Part shown: positions 41,001-52,028 of the stretch, piece by piece | Position numbering within the stretch: the stretch's first letter is position 1 | Layout of the letters: each line of letters starts with the position of its first letter | Source: Neodiprion pinetum | Lineage: Eukaryota; Arthropoda; Insecta; Hymenoptera; Diprionidae | DNA: 64,000 bases | Reading direction: 5' to 3' | Assembly: GCF_021155775.2 (NCBI RefSeq) | Contig: NC_060238.1 | Location: forward strand, 1,412,001 to 1,476,000 | Translations under genes and position numbers: made by a program | The notes under the pieces: model-generated | Database searches by the model: none | What the model was told of the DNA's origin: nothing | The model's input: only the letters and a program-made list of their open reading frames with translations

Positions 41001-44000
41001 CAAGCGGCCTGGTCCCAACGGAGTGCAGAGTGGGGGACCATAGCAGGCGAGGGGCATAGACTCAAGTCCCGCCCACTCTTCCAAAGCCAAAGTTCGCGCG
41101 CAAGCTCGGTAGGCAACGTCCTTAATTGGAGTTGAAATAAATTCGTCATCACCCGCAAAGCGACTTCGACTTACCTGTATGCATCGGCGCCAAAAGAGAT
41201 CGACTAGAGCTGAAGAACGGCCTTAATGATGGCTTTGGCGTGCTGCTGACTGACATTGTGTCAAGCTCTGGTCCGCTGTCAGACAAATCTTCCAGCTCGT
41301 CAAACAACTCCTCGATTTCCATGTCACCGCCTATAGTAAAAAACCACATTCAACGGCCGATAAGATATGGATGTTGATAAGGTGAACAAACATACAGAGT
41401 CAGAAAACGAATGCCTTCAAAGAAAAAAAGAAAACGAGTCAAAACCATGAATCAAACTTTACCTGAAAGTTTTTGCCCGATCTCTTCCTGGTCGTGTTCC
41501 AGTTCCTCGGAAACTCTGAACCTTTTCAGTAGTGCAATGAATTTCTGCTTCAAGTTTCTTTGCTGAAAGTGAAATTAGTTGCAATGGAAAATAACGTTTA
41601 ATCCCGCAATTGTTGATCTTTCACAAAACCTGACTAATCAATAAGAATCAACATCCTTGCGCAAGATTTCTTCCCAGCTTTCAACCACGCTACGCTTACC
41701 CTGGCATTGGCGGGTATTTTCGCTCTACTCTTTCTCCTGTGTACTTCCAGGGTGGGTTCGCTGTCGCTGCCTTCAGCCTCTCCTTCGGAGCTGAATTCTT
41801 CCTCGTCATCGCTGAACTCGGTACCCAGTCTTTCGCTAGGATCGTTCAAGAGCCTCTTGTCGTGGTCGACAGGCTGCGAACTCAGCGCGACAACGCTAAC
41901 CTTGGCGAGAACAACGGAATGACCGCCATACTTTTCCGACTTGTCAGAAATGAGCTCGAGCTCGAGGTCCATCTGCTTCTGCAGAACCTGTAAGGAGAGA
42001 ACGTCGTTTCGGATTTTGAAACAATTTTTTTTTTTTGCTATTGATAAAATTCTTGGCCATGTGACCGCAATAGCATGCGTACCTGTGCCATGTTGATGAT
42101 TCCTTCGGCAAGGGTTTTATACCCAAGCATTGTTCTGTTCTTGTACCTCTTACGTCTTTGCAAAAGTATCAAGAGCTTGTTTCCATCCCTTTTGAGGAAA
42201 TGGGGATACTGTAGGGCGAACTGAAGTTCCAGCTCAGTGTCCAACATACCGGTAGCCGGTACGGCTATCTCGTTAGATCTGAGTGTTCTCTTTGAACTCT
42301 GCATTTTAACGGCTAGACTAATCGACGCCAGATCTGCACCCAACGGTCGCAGAAGAACCAACCGGCTCAGTGTCAATGAACAAAGTCTGTAAAAACAAAA
42401 CCGAGAAGTTTTTAAATGGTATGAGGGGAAAATTTTCAACGAGCCAGCGAAGTGTAATTATCAAATTGTAAATCGTTTGAAAATTTGATGGAAGATAAAA
42501 ATAACCAGTTTTTTTTTTACTAGGCTATTTCTAATAATTTGTAAATAATAATATTATAATATAACGTATCGATTCTCATCAATTTTGTATTCAATGCATG
42601 TACATCTACGAGTGAATTTTGCGCTTTTCATTCTTATCTTTGAAATCTTTAATTGAATTGGTTTCATTCGCTGTGAAATAGTGTATCATGACTGACAAGA
42701 CCTGAAAATAATCATAGAGTCAAAATAAATTCGCAAGCGTGTGAAACGGCGGCCAGATTGGAATTCCGCAATAAACATGGTCGCATTTGATACGATTGCG
42801 ATTTTATTTCGTCTGTATGATTATATCCAGGCTTCGTAAATCGTGAAACGCTATTTCTAATCGTATAAAAAGATGGCAAGGATATACAAAGTAGAATTTT
42901 ACTACCGATCACATCGTAAAAATTGTGAATTTAGTCGAGATAAATTCACTCGTGCTTGTGGGAGTTGCATTGCGTGAACTACGCCCTCAGTTTCAAAACT
43001 AAAAGGACATAATAAAAGAGTTAGAAAAAAATAAAATAAAAATTAAATGACACGAAATCGATCAATATCTACGTTCCATTTCAATCCACCATTGCTATAT
43101 TTATATCTCGTTTTCCCCCCTTATGCGATAAAAAAAAAAAAAAGGAAGAAAGGAAGAAAAAGAAAACAAATTTATCTTTCTTTCCTCCCGGTAATTGGTA
43201 AACCACACGCAATAACAGGGCAAGTTCGCGGTACGGAGGGCTGTAGGATAGATGGATGGATGGATAGGCGAACGTGGGGCGGTCGGTGACATTGAATCGA
43301 TATTATATCGGAACTGTGTAGAAGGCAAGCAGGCAGCATACCGGACGTAGAAAGCGTCGAGCCAAAGTAAGTCCCCTGAACAACATTTACCCACAAAGCA
43401 TTTCACCTCTTCCCCCGAGTCATGTACGGTTGGTTTATGCGCATAATTTACGTACAATTTGTTGGATATTATCAAAGAGTTAGAACACTTGCGTGCAGGC
43501 GGTTTGCACCGTCTCATGTTCGGCAATAAAAAAAAAAAAAAAAATTCTTATGACGCAATAATTCCCACGACACGTGACGTCGTGGTCCTTCTCTCCGCCT
43601 GAATTCAGGCAACAGCTTCCAAGGAGAACGAACTGTACTTATGAATCACCACGTCAAAACAACCCGTGGCGTCGCGCAGAATCGGACGAGTTTATCATGA
43701 ATGGGGCAAATCCCGAGTCTTCCTTGCGAATAAAGGAGTGACAGCGATGGAGGGGGGGATGGACATACCTGTGTATGAATAATGCACAGATATGCAGCGT
43801 TGCACATCTCATACATTCTTTCACTGCTTCTATTCATCTCTCGTTCTCTGTGTTCTCGTTGTTCAATTGTTTTCACACACAGTACACGGTATTTTTTCTC
43901 TGGTTTCCAAAATATTGTTCCTCGCAATGTTTTCAGCGATTTTTTTACTTAACGAGAAATTATGGTATCTTTTTGTTTCCTCAAGTTTTGCCTACTAGTA

Positions 44001-45477
44001 CTGTCGTACACTTTTGTTTTTATTCTCTTATAAAAATCTTTTCCTGCAGAAATCTCATTCATGATAAATCATTTGTTTCTTAGATTTAATGATATGCATA
44101 GGTACCAGGTATCCATAACCTACATATATGTATATACATATATATTATACACATAATTTCAATCGCCGATTCGATTATTATTTCTTCTTCTTTATCTCAA
44201 AACACTACGTATATTATATGTATAGGTATAAAAAAAGGGTATTTGCGCGCGGAAAAAGAGAGGAAAAAAAGAAATCAGAGGATAGACAGATTACAGGAAG
44301 TCTTTTCTCTCCGCATTACCAATGAATAAATACACAATCTGCGTATTTATACCTATGCACCTATAACTCTATTGGATGAAAATAGCAAAACTACGCCTAC
44401 AGTGACTATAACCAGCGGCACATCGATGATACGAACGTCACTTGAGGTCATTCTGACGTATTCGTAACATCATAGTCATGTGTATATGTATACACATTAC
44501 GTTACAACTTGCACCTCCAAAATTCAAATAATTCAACCCTGTATGCGTGATGCGGAGGATATATAAAATTGTAAACATAATTCTATTTCATCTTTATCTT
44601 CGTCTATCTAACCCTATACATATTGTATAGGTATATAGGTATGTATATACTTATAAAAATCTTACGCCCACAATTGTACACGGTCTGACTGCAGCCGACA
44701 GCGAAATAACGACAATAATAATAATAACAATAACAACAACAACAACAATAATAATAATAAACCTTCCTGTGCCGCACAGTTCCCAATAATCAATCTCTCT
44801 TTCACTCTTTCCTTTCCCCTCCATCTCTCCCGCCGCGTCGGTATTTTCCTTCTTTCTCATTCTTCTTTTCTATTTCTAGCTTCAGGTTAATTAGAAACTG
44901 CACGCATCATCAGCAGCAGGCTCACGGTGTATTTTAGTTGCACATAGGGGCGGCGATTATGTACGTATTATAGTACATAATCGTAAGTATACGTAGGTAT
45001 ATGGAAACTTGCCACAGGCATGTGTGTATTGTATGAACATAGCTTATACACTATTTGCAGAAATCAAGGCCGTCCCTGCTGGCTGCTGTGATCTGCTACG
45101 TGATACGTGTGTGTGTGTGTGGTGTATAATACCTCACACACACACACACACGCGCATATATATACATATCCATTCATGCACGTACGTACATTGGAGGAGG
45201 ATCGTGCCATAAATTTTGGTACATATTACAAAAAAAATTTTCAACAACGCGGTGGTCGCAAATTTTTATTTTTGTTTGGAAAATAATTCATGAACTACAT
45301 TCCTCCAGATTTTCCCATGACCTAAATCATAGTTTTCCCCACATGACGTCTTACCACTTCCTATACATAGTTAGTTACCAAAACCTCAATTGTTAAGTAT
45401 ATTGTTGACCCTATATTGGGTTCAAATTAAATTAAAATTGAAGAATAATGCAATGTAAAAAAAAAAAAAATGAAGAC

Positions 45478-45509
<32 letters not shown>

Positions 45510-45897
45510 ACTTTGTTTTCTGGGCGAAAGGAATATTAAACTTGTGCTACCTCAAAAAAATAATTTTTCATTCCCACGAAGTATAATAGAAGAATAATAT
45601 TGTTAGTTTTTTTCATTACGAAATTAAAAATACCCTGATATTCTCAAGTTTTCTGGGTTTTCCCCAGATATTTGACCACCTTGTAAATTACCAACAATTT
45701 TCATCACCGTTAAATCGACAATACAAATACTTATCTACATGTAGAGTAACATTATAAATCGTGATATGGAAACGACGATTCCATTTTCTGACGAAATGAA
45801 AAAGTATTTTTAAAAATAATTTAGAAATAATACAGTCATCGCATGAGGTAACCCATCCGTTTCGCACAATGAAAATTTCACAAGAAAAATACATATA

Positions 45898-45930
<33 letters not shown>

Positions 45931-46480
45931 CCATACATATTCCAACCGTTTCGTAAGAATGACGAAAATATTTTTATCACGCACCTGATTTCATCGCATG
46001 CCTATGTAGCTTATATATATAATTTGTCGTTGATTCTTTGTATGCATAATTTATTTGAAGACAAAAATCTCAAAGTAAAAAAATATATCTTCCGCAGTAT
46101 GTGCAGAGATCTTATTCTCAGATCTCAACAGCGCACCGTTCAGCAGCAGTTATGTGAACTTGGCACCCGGCTTGCTTCGATTTCAAATTTTCGCCACGAT
46201 TTTCGAAGATTTGGGAATGCGGTTGATTGCGGTGAACTCGATTTCGTTTGATATAGCGTCAAAAAAAAAAAAAAACAAAGAAAACCTTCCCTCGAGTTTG
46301 AGATGAATGACTTTATGGGTCTTCACGGGACATGGAGAAAAAATGTAGAAGAATATGATGAAAAAGAATAGACGGGGCTTCACGGGACTTTAGCAAGTTG
46401 GGTGCCAAGTTCAGATAGCTGTCAGCAGCAAAACGGCGACGCATTAGATTTATACCTAATACGCTATTGTACATACATAC

Positions 46481-46540
<60 letters not shown>

Positions 46541-49500
46541 ACTATTCTCTGTTATACATAATGTATATATACATATACATGTATGCCAAGCTGTTTCAAT
46601 GATTTGAAATTAGCATATTTCGGTAGCATGTATACAAGGATATGCACATAACATGGTACAAGGCGTGTATGGATGGATGGATGGATGGATGGATACAACA
46701 CATGCGCATAGATGAGAATAGGCGTCGACAACGTGACCGGACTGATATTATAGAGGAAGAATAATGAAGAGAGGATAAAAACAAGAAAGGAAAAGAAAAG
46801 AAAAAATTGCCAAGTCTCGCTCAGTTATAGATACGTATACGTCCACGTTTTTCTGTTTCCTCATCGCAACGTCCTCCTCAATTTTATTTGTATTCTTTTT
46901 GCTGCTACTATTAATTAAAGTCGCTGATACCGTACTACGAAGAATACAGTTAATATATATATTGTATATATATTGTATATATAATAGTACACAGAGAGAG
47001 GCTGGATCAATTTTTCTTTTGTTTCATAATTTTTGCGTTAAATACTATCCAACAATAAATTGAATACTGCCCACCATAAATATCTATGATAAACGAATAG
47101 ATTGAATAAAAAAGTAAAAGATACTCGTCGCGGGTATTCTTTTTTCCCTTCCCCCTCGATATCCCTCCTCGTCGTTGTTATATTTTAACAAGCATTTATA
47201 TTACATACGTTATATGCCTATGTATAATATACGGTGATTCGACAACCGTATTATTATATTTTATTGCAAATATCCTGCACCGTGGGCGCAAAATTGAATG
47301 GGGGAGAAGTGTATAATAAGACAGTAGTACTTGTACACATGGACACGTAATATTACAGCAGTAGCGCCAATGCAAGTTGGTCTGCACTGCTGACTGTAAA
47401 CCGACTATTTTGTGTATTTTACATGCACATATTTTCTATAATTACGAACATACATGTAATACGTTACATAATTTTATAACGTTTTTCTGCATTTGTCAGA
47501 AAATATAATCAACGCGTAACATACTTGTTTATGTATAAATCGATAATATACCGAGCATTCTACATAAATACGTACATAGCGTTGCATACATGTTGTATGT
47601 ATATGATACCAGTCAATGCGATTATCAGCACGTGTCTATAAATACGTATCTGGACATACTATTTTTTCGGAGAGGCGTGAAGAAGATAAAAAAAAAAAAA
47701 CGCTCAAAGAAACATGTTTTCAAAAGTCTCTAATTATACAAAAAAATGGATTTAAAACAAGTGATAAGAATACGTACGACTATGACGCAAAAGGAGTCTT
47801 ATTCATATTCATATATTATCTTATCGTCGTCATTTTCTTAAGTATATAAAAATGTTTTTTAACTCTGCAGAGTAGATGTTGTAACGTTAACCTAACGAAA
47901 TATATTTTGCGAGAATAAATTAAAATCTAATTGTAATGTTCGAAAAATATTTCAAGGAGTTGGGTCTGCAGAAAAATATGCAGTTTGTGTAGTTCGCTTT
48001 ATCACGCTTTACTGAAAAATACGAACTTGAACTTTATAAAGAATTGGTAAAGAATGAATAAAAATAAAAAAAAAAGATAGAAAGAATGTAATTAAAAAAT
48101 TACGGAACAAAACAAGTTTTTGCATTGACGCATATCTTGCTTTACCTGCGCCCAAAATATATTTTATACGTATAGTGTATAACAATAAGCCGATGATTGT
48201 TTCGAAGTTTAAGAATTTGTCAAAACGCTTACTTCTTACGTCACGTACGCCAACCGAAATACTACAAGAAGACGCGTAGTCCAAACGGCTTATATCTATT
48301 GGATTAGCGTGTTTCGTTACAAATATTTGTACAAAGAATTATCATCACGATCGGTGATTGGTTGGTTTCACGCAACAAAAAAAAAAAAAAAATCAATAAT
48401 CCGATCAAAGTCGAATCGTGTAAGGCGTTACATACATACATACATACATAGGTATAATACATCACATATATGGTATATACTACCAGTCGATGGTAAATAG
48501 TAATAACGTGTAAAAATTGTATATATTTATCTTGTTTGTTTATTTTTAACAACTCGCACGCTAGTTTATACGTTCGATAGAGATTGGATGAAAATAAAAA
48601 TGTAATGATAAGAAGAATTAGACGTCGTAATAATCATTGGCAAATTAAGTGATGGGTGAAAAAAGCCTTGCAAACTATGACTGATGGTTACGACAGATTA
48701 CGATCTCGACTTTGAAGAGATTATCATGTTGATGAATCGTTGTTAATCGCAGATTTTCCTCGCATCGTCAGAGTGTTCGGTCATAATATGATTTAATCTA
48801 CAGCAGCTGAATTAGGACGTTTGAAACAATAGAAAAAGCTCTTTTATCTCTTCTTCTTCTTCTTTTCATCGTACAAAAATAATGAGTCTGAAGTTAGTAA
48901 CGTTATTGCAGTGATTCGTCTTTCGGAAAACCCGTTGTTATTTCTTTGTAATTTTAAAGTAAAACACATTTCGTGATTCATGTAGGTATGTACGTGGTAT
49001 TTCTCTCGCGAAACGGTTGCATGTATTTTTACGAGAATTTTACGAGTCTGACGTCAGTAACGTTATCGTAATGATTTATGTTTTGAAATAATCGTTACTT
49101 CGTAATCTTAGAAACATCCGAGATGCAGTAAATTATACTAAAGAAAAAGAAATTCATATTTTCATAATTTAGCCAATTTAAAGTCACTACAACATTGCAA
49201 AATAGTAACTGTTTTTCGCCAACATTTCGTTACGCTAATGTTACTAACTTCAGCCTCATAGAATTTTGTACCACATCGTAGTCGTAGGAAAAAAGAAAGA
49301 AGAACGCGTGATACGAAAAGCGTCTCGGCTGTCGGTTTCTTGCGTTGCGCACGCGACAGCTTTTGACAGTTTACATCCGCCGCTGAACGAAAGCCAAACA
49401 ACGCAAACGTCAAACCGACCGTAGTAGACAAAACGGCGCTTCTGACTTGAACAATTTCGCCCTTTCCGATCTCTTTCGTTTCCTCGATACTGTACGAGGC

Positions 49501-50295
49501 ATGCATGCGTCTATGTTCACACAGGTAATAAAATGAAGAAGAAGAAGACGTAGAGTAAGAGGAAGAGGGAGAAGAAGAACCGGTACGATTGTATCGCAGT
49601 ACGCCGGAATGTGACAACAAACAATAGCTCGATATATTCTCGGTACATTGTCCGATGCAGCAGCATCATGGCATAAGCCGCGGAGCCGGCGGAGCGCAAA
49701 AAGTAAGAAAGAAATCGATCGATTTCGGTTGTGATATACGACAGAGAACAAAACAAAAGAAAATAAGCATGTCGGAGGACAAAAGACGGTCGAGAAAACC
49801 AACGGAGATAAAACGTGTATAGGTGAAACAAAATATAACTATAAGCTGGCGAGGAGAGCGACGTAAATGTAAGTAAGTATTCCAGTTTGGAAAAACAGCA
49901 GCTTCGTCGTAGTCGTTGTCGTTGTCGTCCCTGATGCGGAGCAAGAAAGAATGATAAGGGAGATAAGAAGATGGGGATAAAGTGGATGGGGAAAAAGGGC
50001 GTGTTGAATACAGCTGCGCAGGATGATCTGAATACACTCGCCGTTTGTTACGGGCGAGCAAGCGAGAGGAGAGAGAGAGAGGTAGATAGATAGGTAGAGA
50101 GAAAGACAAGGAAAGAAGGAAAGAAAGGGGGGGGGGGGGAGAGAGAGAGAGAGTGTGCGTGTGGGTGACGAAAAGGCGGCAGGTTAATTACCTCGGTATG
50201 CAGTTGGGCGGCGTGCGATCGACTTCCCACGTAGCAAAGAGCTTCATGGGGACGGGGCGGGCGGCCGGGGTCGTTACCTTGTTTCTTTCCGCCAT
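35051..50295 (-). CDS. PACS: PACS (phosphofurin acidic cluster sorting protein)
   Basis: Eleven coding exons on the minus strand: 50192-50295, 42083-42386, 41700-41987, 41463-41562, 41175-41330, 37673-37947, 37399-37604, 36979-37326, 36073-36464, 35311-35427, 35051-35184. Every junction is GT-AG, all phases close, total 807 aa (human PACS1 963, PACS2 889). Exon 1 starts MAERNKV and carries PMKLFATWEVDRTPPNCIPR. Residues about 17-175 form the cargo (furin) binding region, including QYPHFLKR and RRKRYKNRT. An acidic cluster lies at about 195-213. The middle has SDSGPELD and STPKPSLRPFF. The C-terminal PACS domain runs from about 410 to the end, with PLGSNTLARYL, DYW, TKEKKQK, VEGVARLICSAK and VKFFQLSAQW. 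PACS proteins link acidic-cluster cargo to AP-1/COPI coats for TGN, endosome and ER sorting. The last dozen residues differ from the vertebrate end. Introns 1 (7.8 kb) and 5 (3.2 kb) carry inverted-repeat elements. Confidence 0.97.
40589..41121. mobile_element. MITE-like element with TTAA flanks (533 bp)
   Basis: Ends are inverted repeats: the left end reads GGACGTTGGCTAC and the right end, on the other strand, GGACGTTGCCTAC (12 of 13 match). Both ends are directly flanked by TTAA (40585-40588 and 41122-41125). TTAA duplication is the hallmark of piggyBac-type transposons, so a non-autonomous piggyBac-like element is the best reading, though the TIR is short and the family is not identified. 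No transposase is encoded. It sits in PACS intron 5. Confidence 0.65.
45478..45510. repeat. (GAA)n microsatellite
   Basis: About eleven GAA units with one GGA variant, preceded by a poly-A run. Located in PACS intron 1. Confidence 0.9.
46147..46421. mobile_element. MITE-like inverted-repeat element (275 bp)
   Basis: The left end reads CAGTTATGTGAACTTGGCAC and the right end, on the other strand, CAGCTATCTGAACTTGGCAC; the match continues through CC and then, after two mismatches, CTTGCT. The ends are directly flanked by a 7 bp direct repeat TCAGCAG (46140-46146 and 46422-46428) that looks like a target-site duplication, although CAG-type triplets can repeat by chance. The interior is non-coding. 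It lies in PACS intron 1. Confidence 0.7.
46483..46536. repeat. (TA)n microsatellite
   Basis: About 27 perfect TA units, located in PACS intron 1 just right of the 275 bp inverted-repeat element. Confidence 0.95.
46669..46694. repeat. (GGAT)n microsatellite
   Basis: Six and a half GGAT units in PACS intron 1. Confidence 0.9.
48882..49259. mobile_element. MITE-like palindromic element (378 bp)
   Basis: The left end reads ATGAGTCTGAAGTTAGTAAC and the right end on the other strand ATGAGGCTGAAGTTAGTAAC; the similarity extends to about 22 of 24. A second, internal version of the left end starts near 49042 (ACGAGTCTGACGTCAGTAAC), so the left side is partly duplicated and the 49042-49259 part can itself fold as a long imperfect hairpin. 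The right half recurs at 14711-14873, which shows it is an interspersed family. No clear target duplication and no coding capacity. In PACS intron 1. Confidence 0.7.
50127..50139 (+). repeat. G13 homopolymer beside (GA)n
   Basis: Thirteen consecutive G followed by alternating GA. It is close to the PACS exon 1 donor, on the intron side, and prone to length errors in assembly. Confidence 0.9.
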
Positions 50296-51029
50296 TTTTC
50301 CGGCGCCAAGATACAACACAATACCTACGGATGCGGATGACTCCCCCCGGGATTACCGATGATGCGGGGCGAGCCGCCGCCACTACCCGCGAACATGAGA
50401 ACGAAGTAAGACCGACGCAGAGGCGGCTTGCGGCTCGAACCCGGTAACAACGCGAAGTCGACACTGCAATCTATCACTGGCACTAAGTGTTTCACACTTT
50501 TTCACTCGTACGCCCGCAGACCGACGACGTTCGAGCGAGTCACTGACCGACTTCCCGCCACCGACGTAGCATCGGCTTCCTCTAATCGCGTAGGTTTCTC
50601 ACGGCCAACTGATGATGATTCGCTCACGACTCATGGATTCGCCCTCCTCCCCTTCCTCCTGCCGGCGACTACGCGTCGTAAATCACTCGGGTTGGACTTT
50701 TCGGTTTTCACCACCAGGCAGCGCCACCTACAACACGGTTTGTACCGACTGTCTTACCAACTGTTCGATGACCGGACTCTCCGTTTTAAGGGTTTTAAGG
50801 CTTTTGGATCGTGGTTACAGGTTTTATCTATTCTCCATAGCGGCGAGTATCGACGTAGAGATCCGAAGGAAATATTCTCAGATTCGTCGTATAATTAAGT
50901 GCCTGATATTCCACAAAGGTTAAATAAATACTGCGAAATTTTTATATCCTTCGGAAAGAATTGTAAAAGTCGTATCTCCAGATATCCAAAACACTTCGGA
51001 ACGTCTCGTAATTAGAGGTTAAGATTACA
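50296..51029. promoter_or_regulatory. Shared upstream region of PACS and Sgf11
   Basis: A 734 bp stretch separates the divergent start codons of PACS (minus) and Sgf11 (plus). It is clearly richer in G+C and CpG than the flanking introns, mainly at 50300-50700, as expected for a bidirectional housekeeping promoter with both 5' UTRs. No TATA box position could be assigned. Open frames here (such as 50428-50898) have no domain content. Confidence 0.6.
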
Positions 51030-52028
51030 ATGTCTGGGATCGACGAGCGGGTTGACGAATTGAACAAAAAGTTTCTAGAGTTCGTGAGCAAACCGGAAAA
51101 CGTCGACGCGGCATCTAAAGAGATATACGAGGATCTTTTGGACGAGGTGATGATGGGCTTCGTTTTTGACGTTCACAGAACCGTGAAGACAGGCAGTTCG
51201 GACGTCGAGGAGGGCATTCCTGACGATGAGTCATACGCCATAGTCGACCTGCCGGGTCTCGACGTCTTTGGCCAGCAGGCGATAAAGAAATCGCAGGACT
51301 GCGCCTGCCCCAACTGTGATCGGGGGGTTGCAGCCTGTCGCTTTGCCACGCACCTGGAGAAGTGCATGGGAATGGGGAGGAACAGTTCAAGGATAGCGTC
51401 AAGACGGATCGCGAACAGTTCCAAAGACCTGAGCACCCTAAGTGGCGTCCTAAGCGACGACGACGACGACGTCGACTGGAGCCTGACAAACGACAAGCGG
51501 AAAAGACGCAAGGATCGCAACGGGCTAAAAAAATCCAAGCAGAGCAAGAGCGTTCATAGAAACGGGGACACGGGCTCCGCCGGAGGCGAAAACAACCACA
51601 CTAGCAACGAGAACTCTCCCTCGAACTACGAGAACATGTCCGTCGAGGACAAACGCGCCTTGCTGACACAAATCTGTGGGGTCGTTTCCGAACACACTAA
51701 GAAACTATGCACGAGGTCGATGCGCTGTCCACAGCACACCGACGACCAGCGGAAGGATATGCGTGCCAATCTCGAGGCAACCAACAATGGACATTCTAAT
51801 CAGGACAATCTTCACGTCGACGTTGACACCTACGAAGAAGGCGATGGCCAGAATTTGAGGGACGCCTTGGCCAGGTGGGATCTCGAGGTTTCCAGCCATT
51901 CCAGTCCCGCGGACTCTGCATCCACGACCTCCACGTCATCCTCCAGTAGGAAGCGGGATTCCAAGTCCAAGGGGAAAGGAAAGGGGTCGAAGCGAGACAG
52001 GGGATCTCCCATTTCTCAAGGCGATTAA
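51030..52028 (+). CDS. Sgf11: SAGA-associated factor 11 homolog (ATXN7L3-like)
   Basis: Single-exon gene, 332 aa. The N-terminal helix region (EIYEDLLDEVMMGFVFDVHR, about 31-50) matches the Sgf11 part that packs in the SAGA deubiquitinase module. The Sgf11 zinc finger is complete: C93, C96, H108, C112 in CPNCDRGVAACRFATHLEKC. A second zinc-binding SCA7 motif follows: C216, C227, C233, H236. This two-finger layout is that of vertebrate ATXN7L3; Drosophila Sgf11 is shorter. Between and after the fingers are acidic, lysine-rich and Ser/Thr-rich disordered segments, with a basic KSKGKGKGSKRDRG tail. With Sgf73, Sus1/ENY2 and Nonstop/Ubp8 it removes ubiquitin from histone H2B in the nucleus; the SCA7 domain binds nucleosomes in related proteins. 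The ATG is the first in frame. Confidence 0.95.
   Translation: MSGIDERVDELNKKFLEFVSKPENVDAASKEIYEDLLDEVMMGFVFDVHRTVKTGSSDVEEGIPDDESYAIVDLPGLDVFGQQAIKKSQDCACPNCDRGVAACRFATHLEKCMGMGRNSSRIASRRIANSSKDLSTLSGVLSDDDDDVDWSLTNDKRKRRKDRNGLKKSKQSKSVHRNGDTGSAGGENNHTSNENSPSNYENMSVEDKRALLTQICGVVSEHTKKLCTRSMRCPQHTDDQRKDMRANLEATNNGHSNQDNLHVDVDTYEEGDGQNLRDALARWDLEVSSHSSPADSASTTSTSSSSRKRDSKSKGKGKGSKRDRGSPISQGD

Noticed and set aside
41040..41095. tRNA B-box-like ACTCAAGTCC with stem-like flanks
   Set aside because: No matching A box or cloverleaf could be drawn; it lies inside the TTAA-flanked element and is not a tRNA gene.
50428..50898. 156-codon plus-strand frame between PACS and Sgf11
   Set aside because: No recognisable domain and sits in the shared promoter region.
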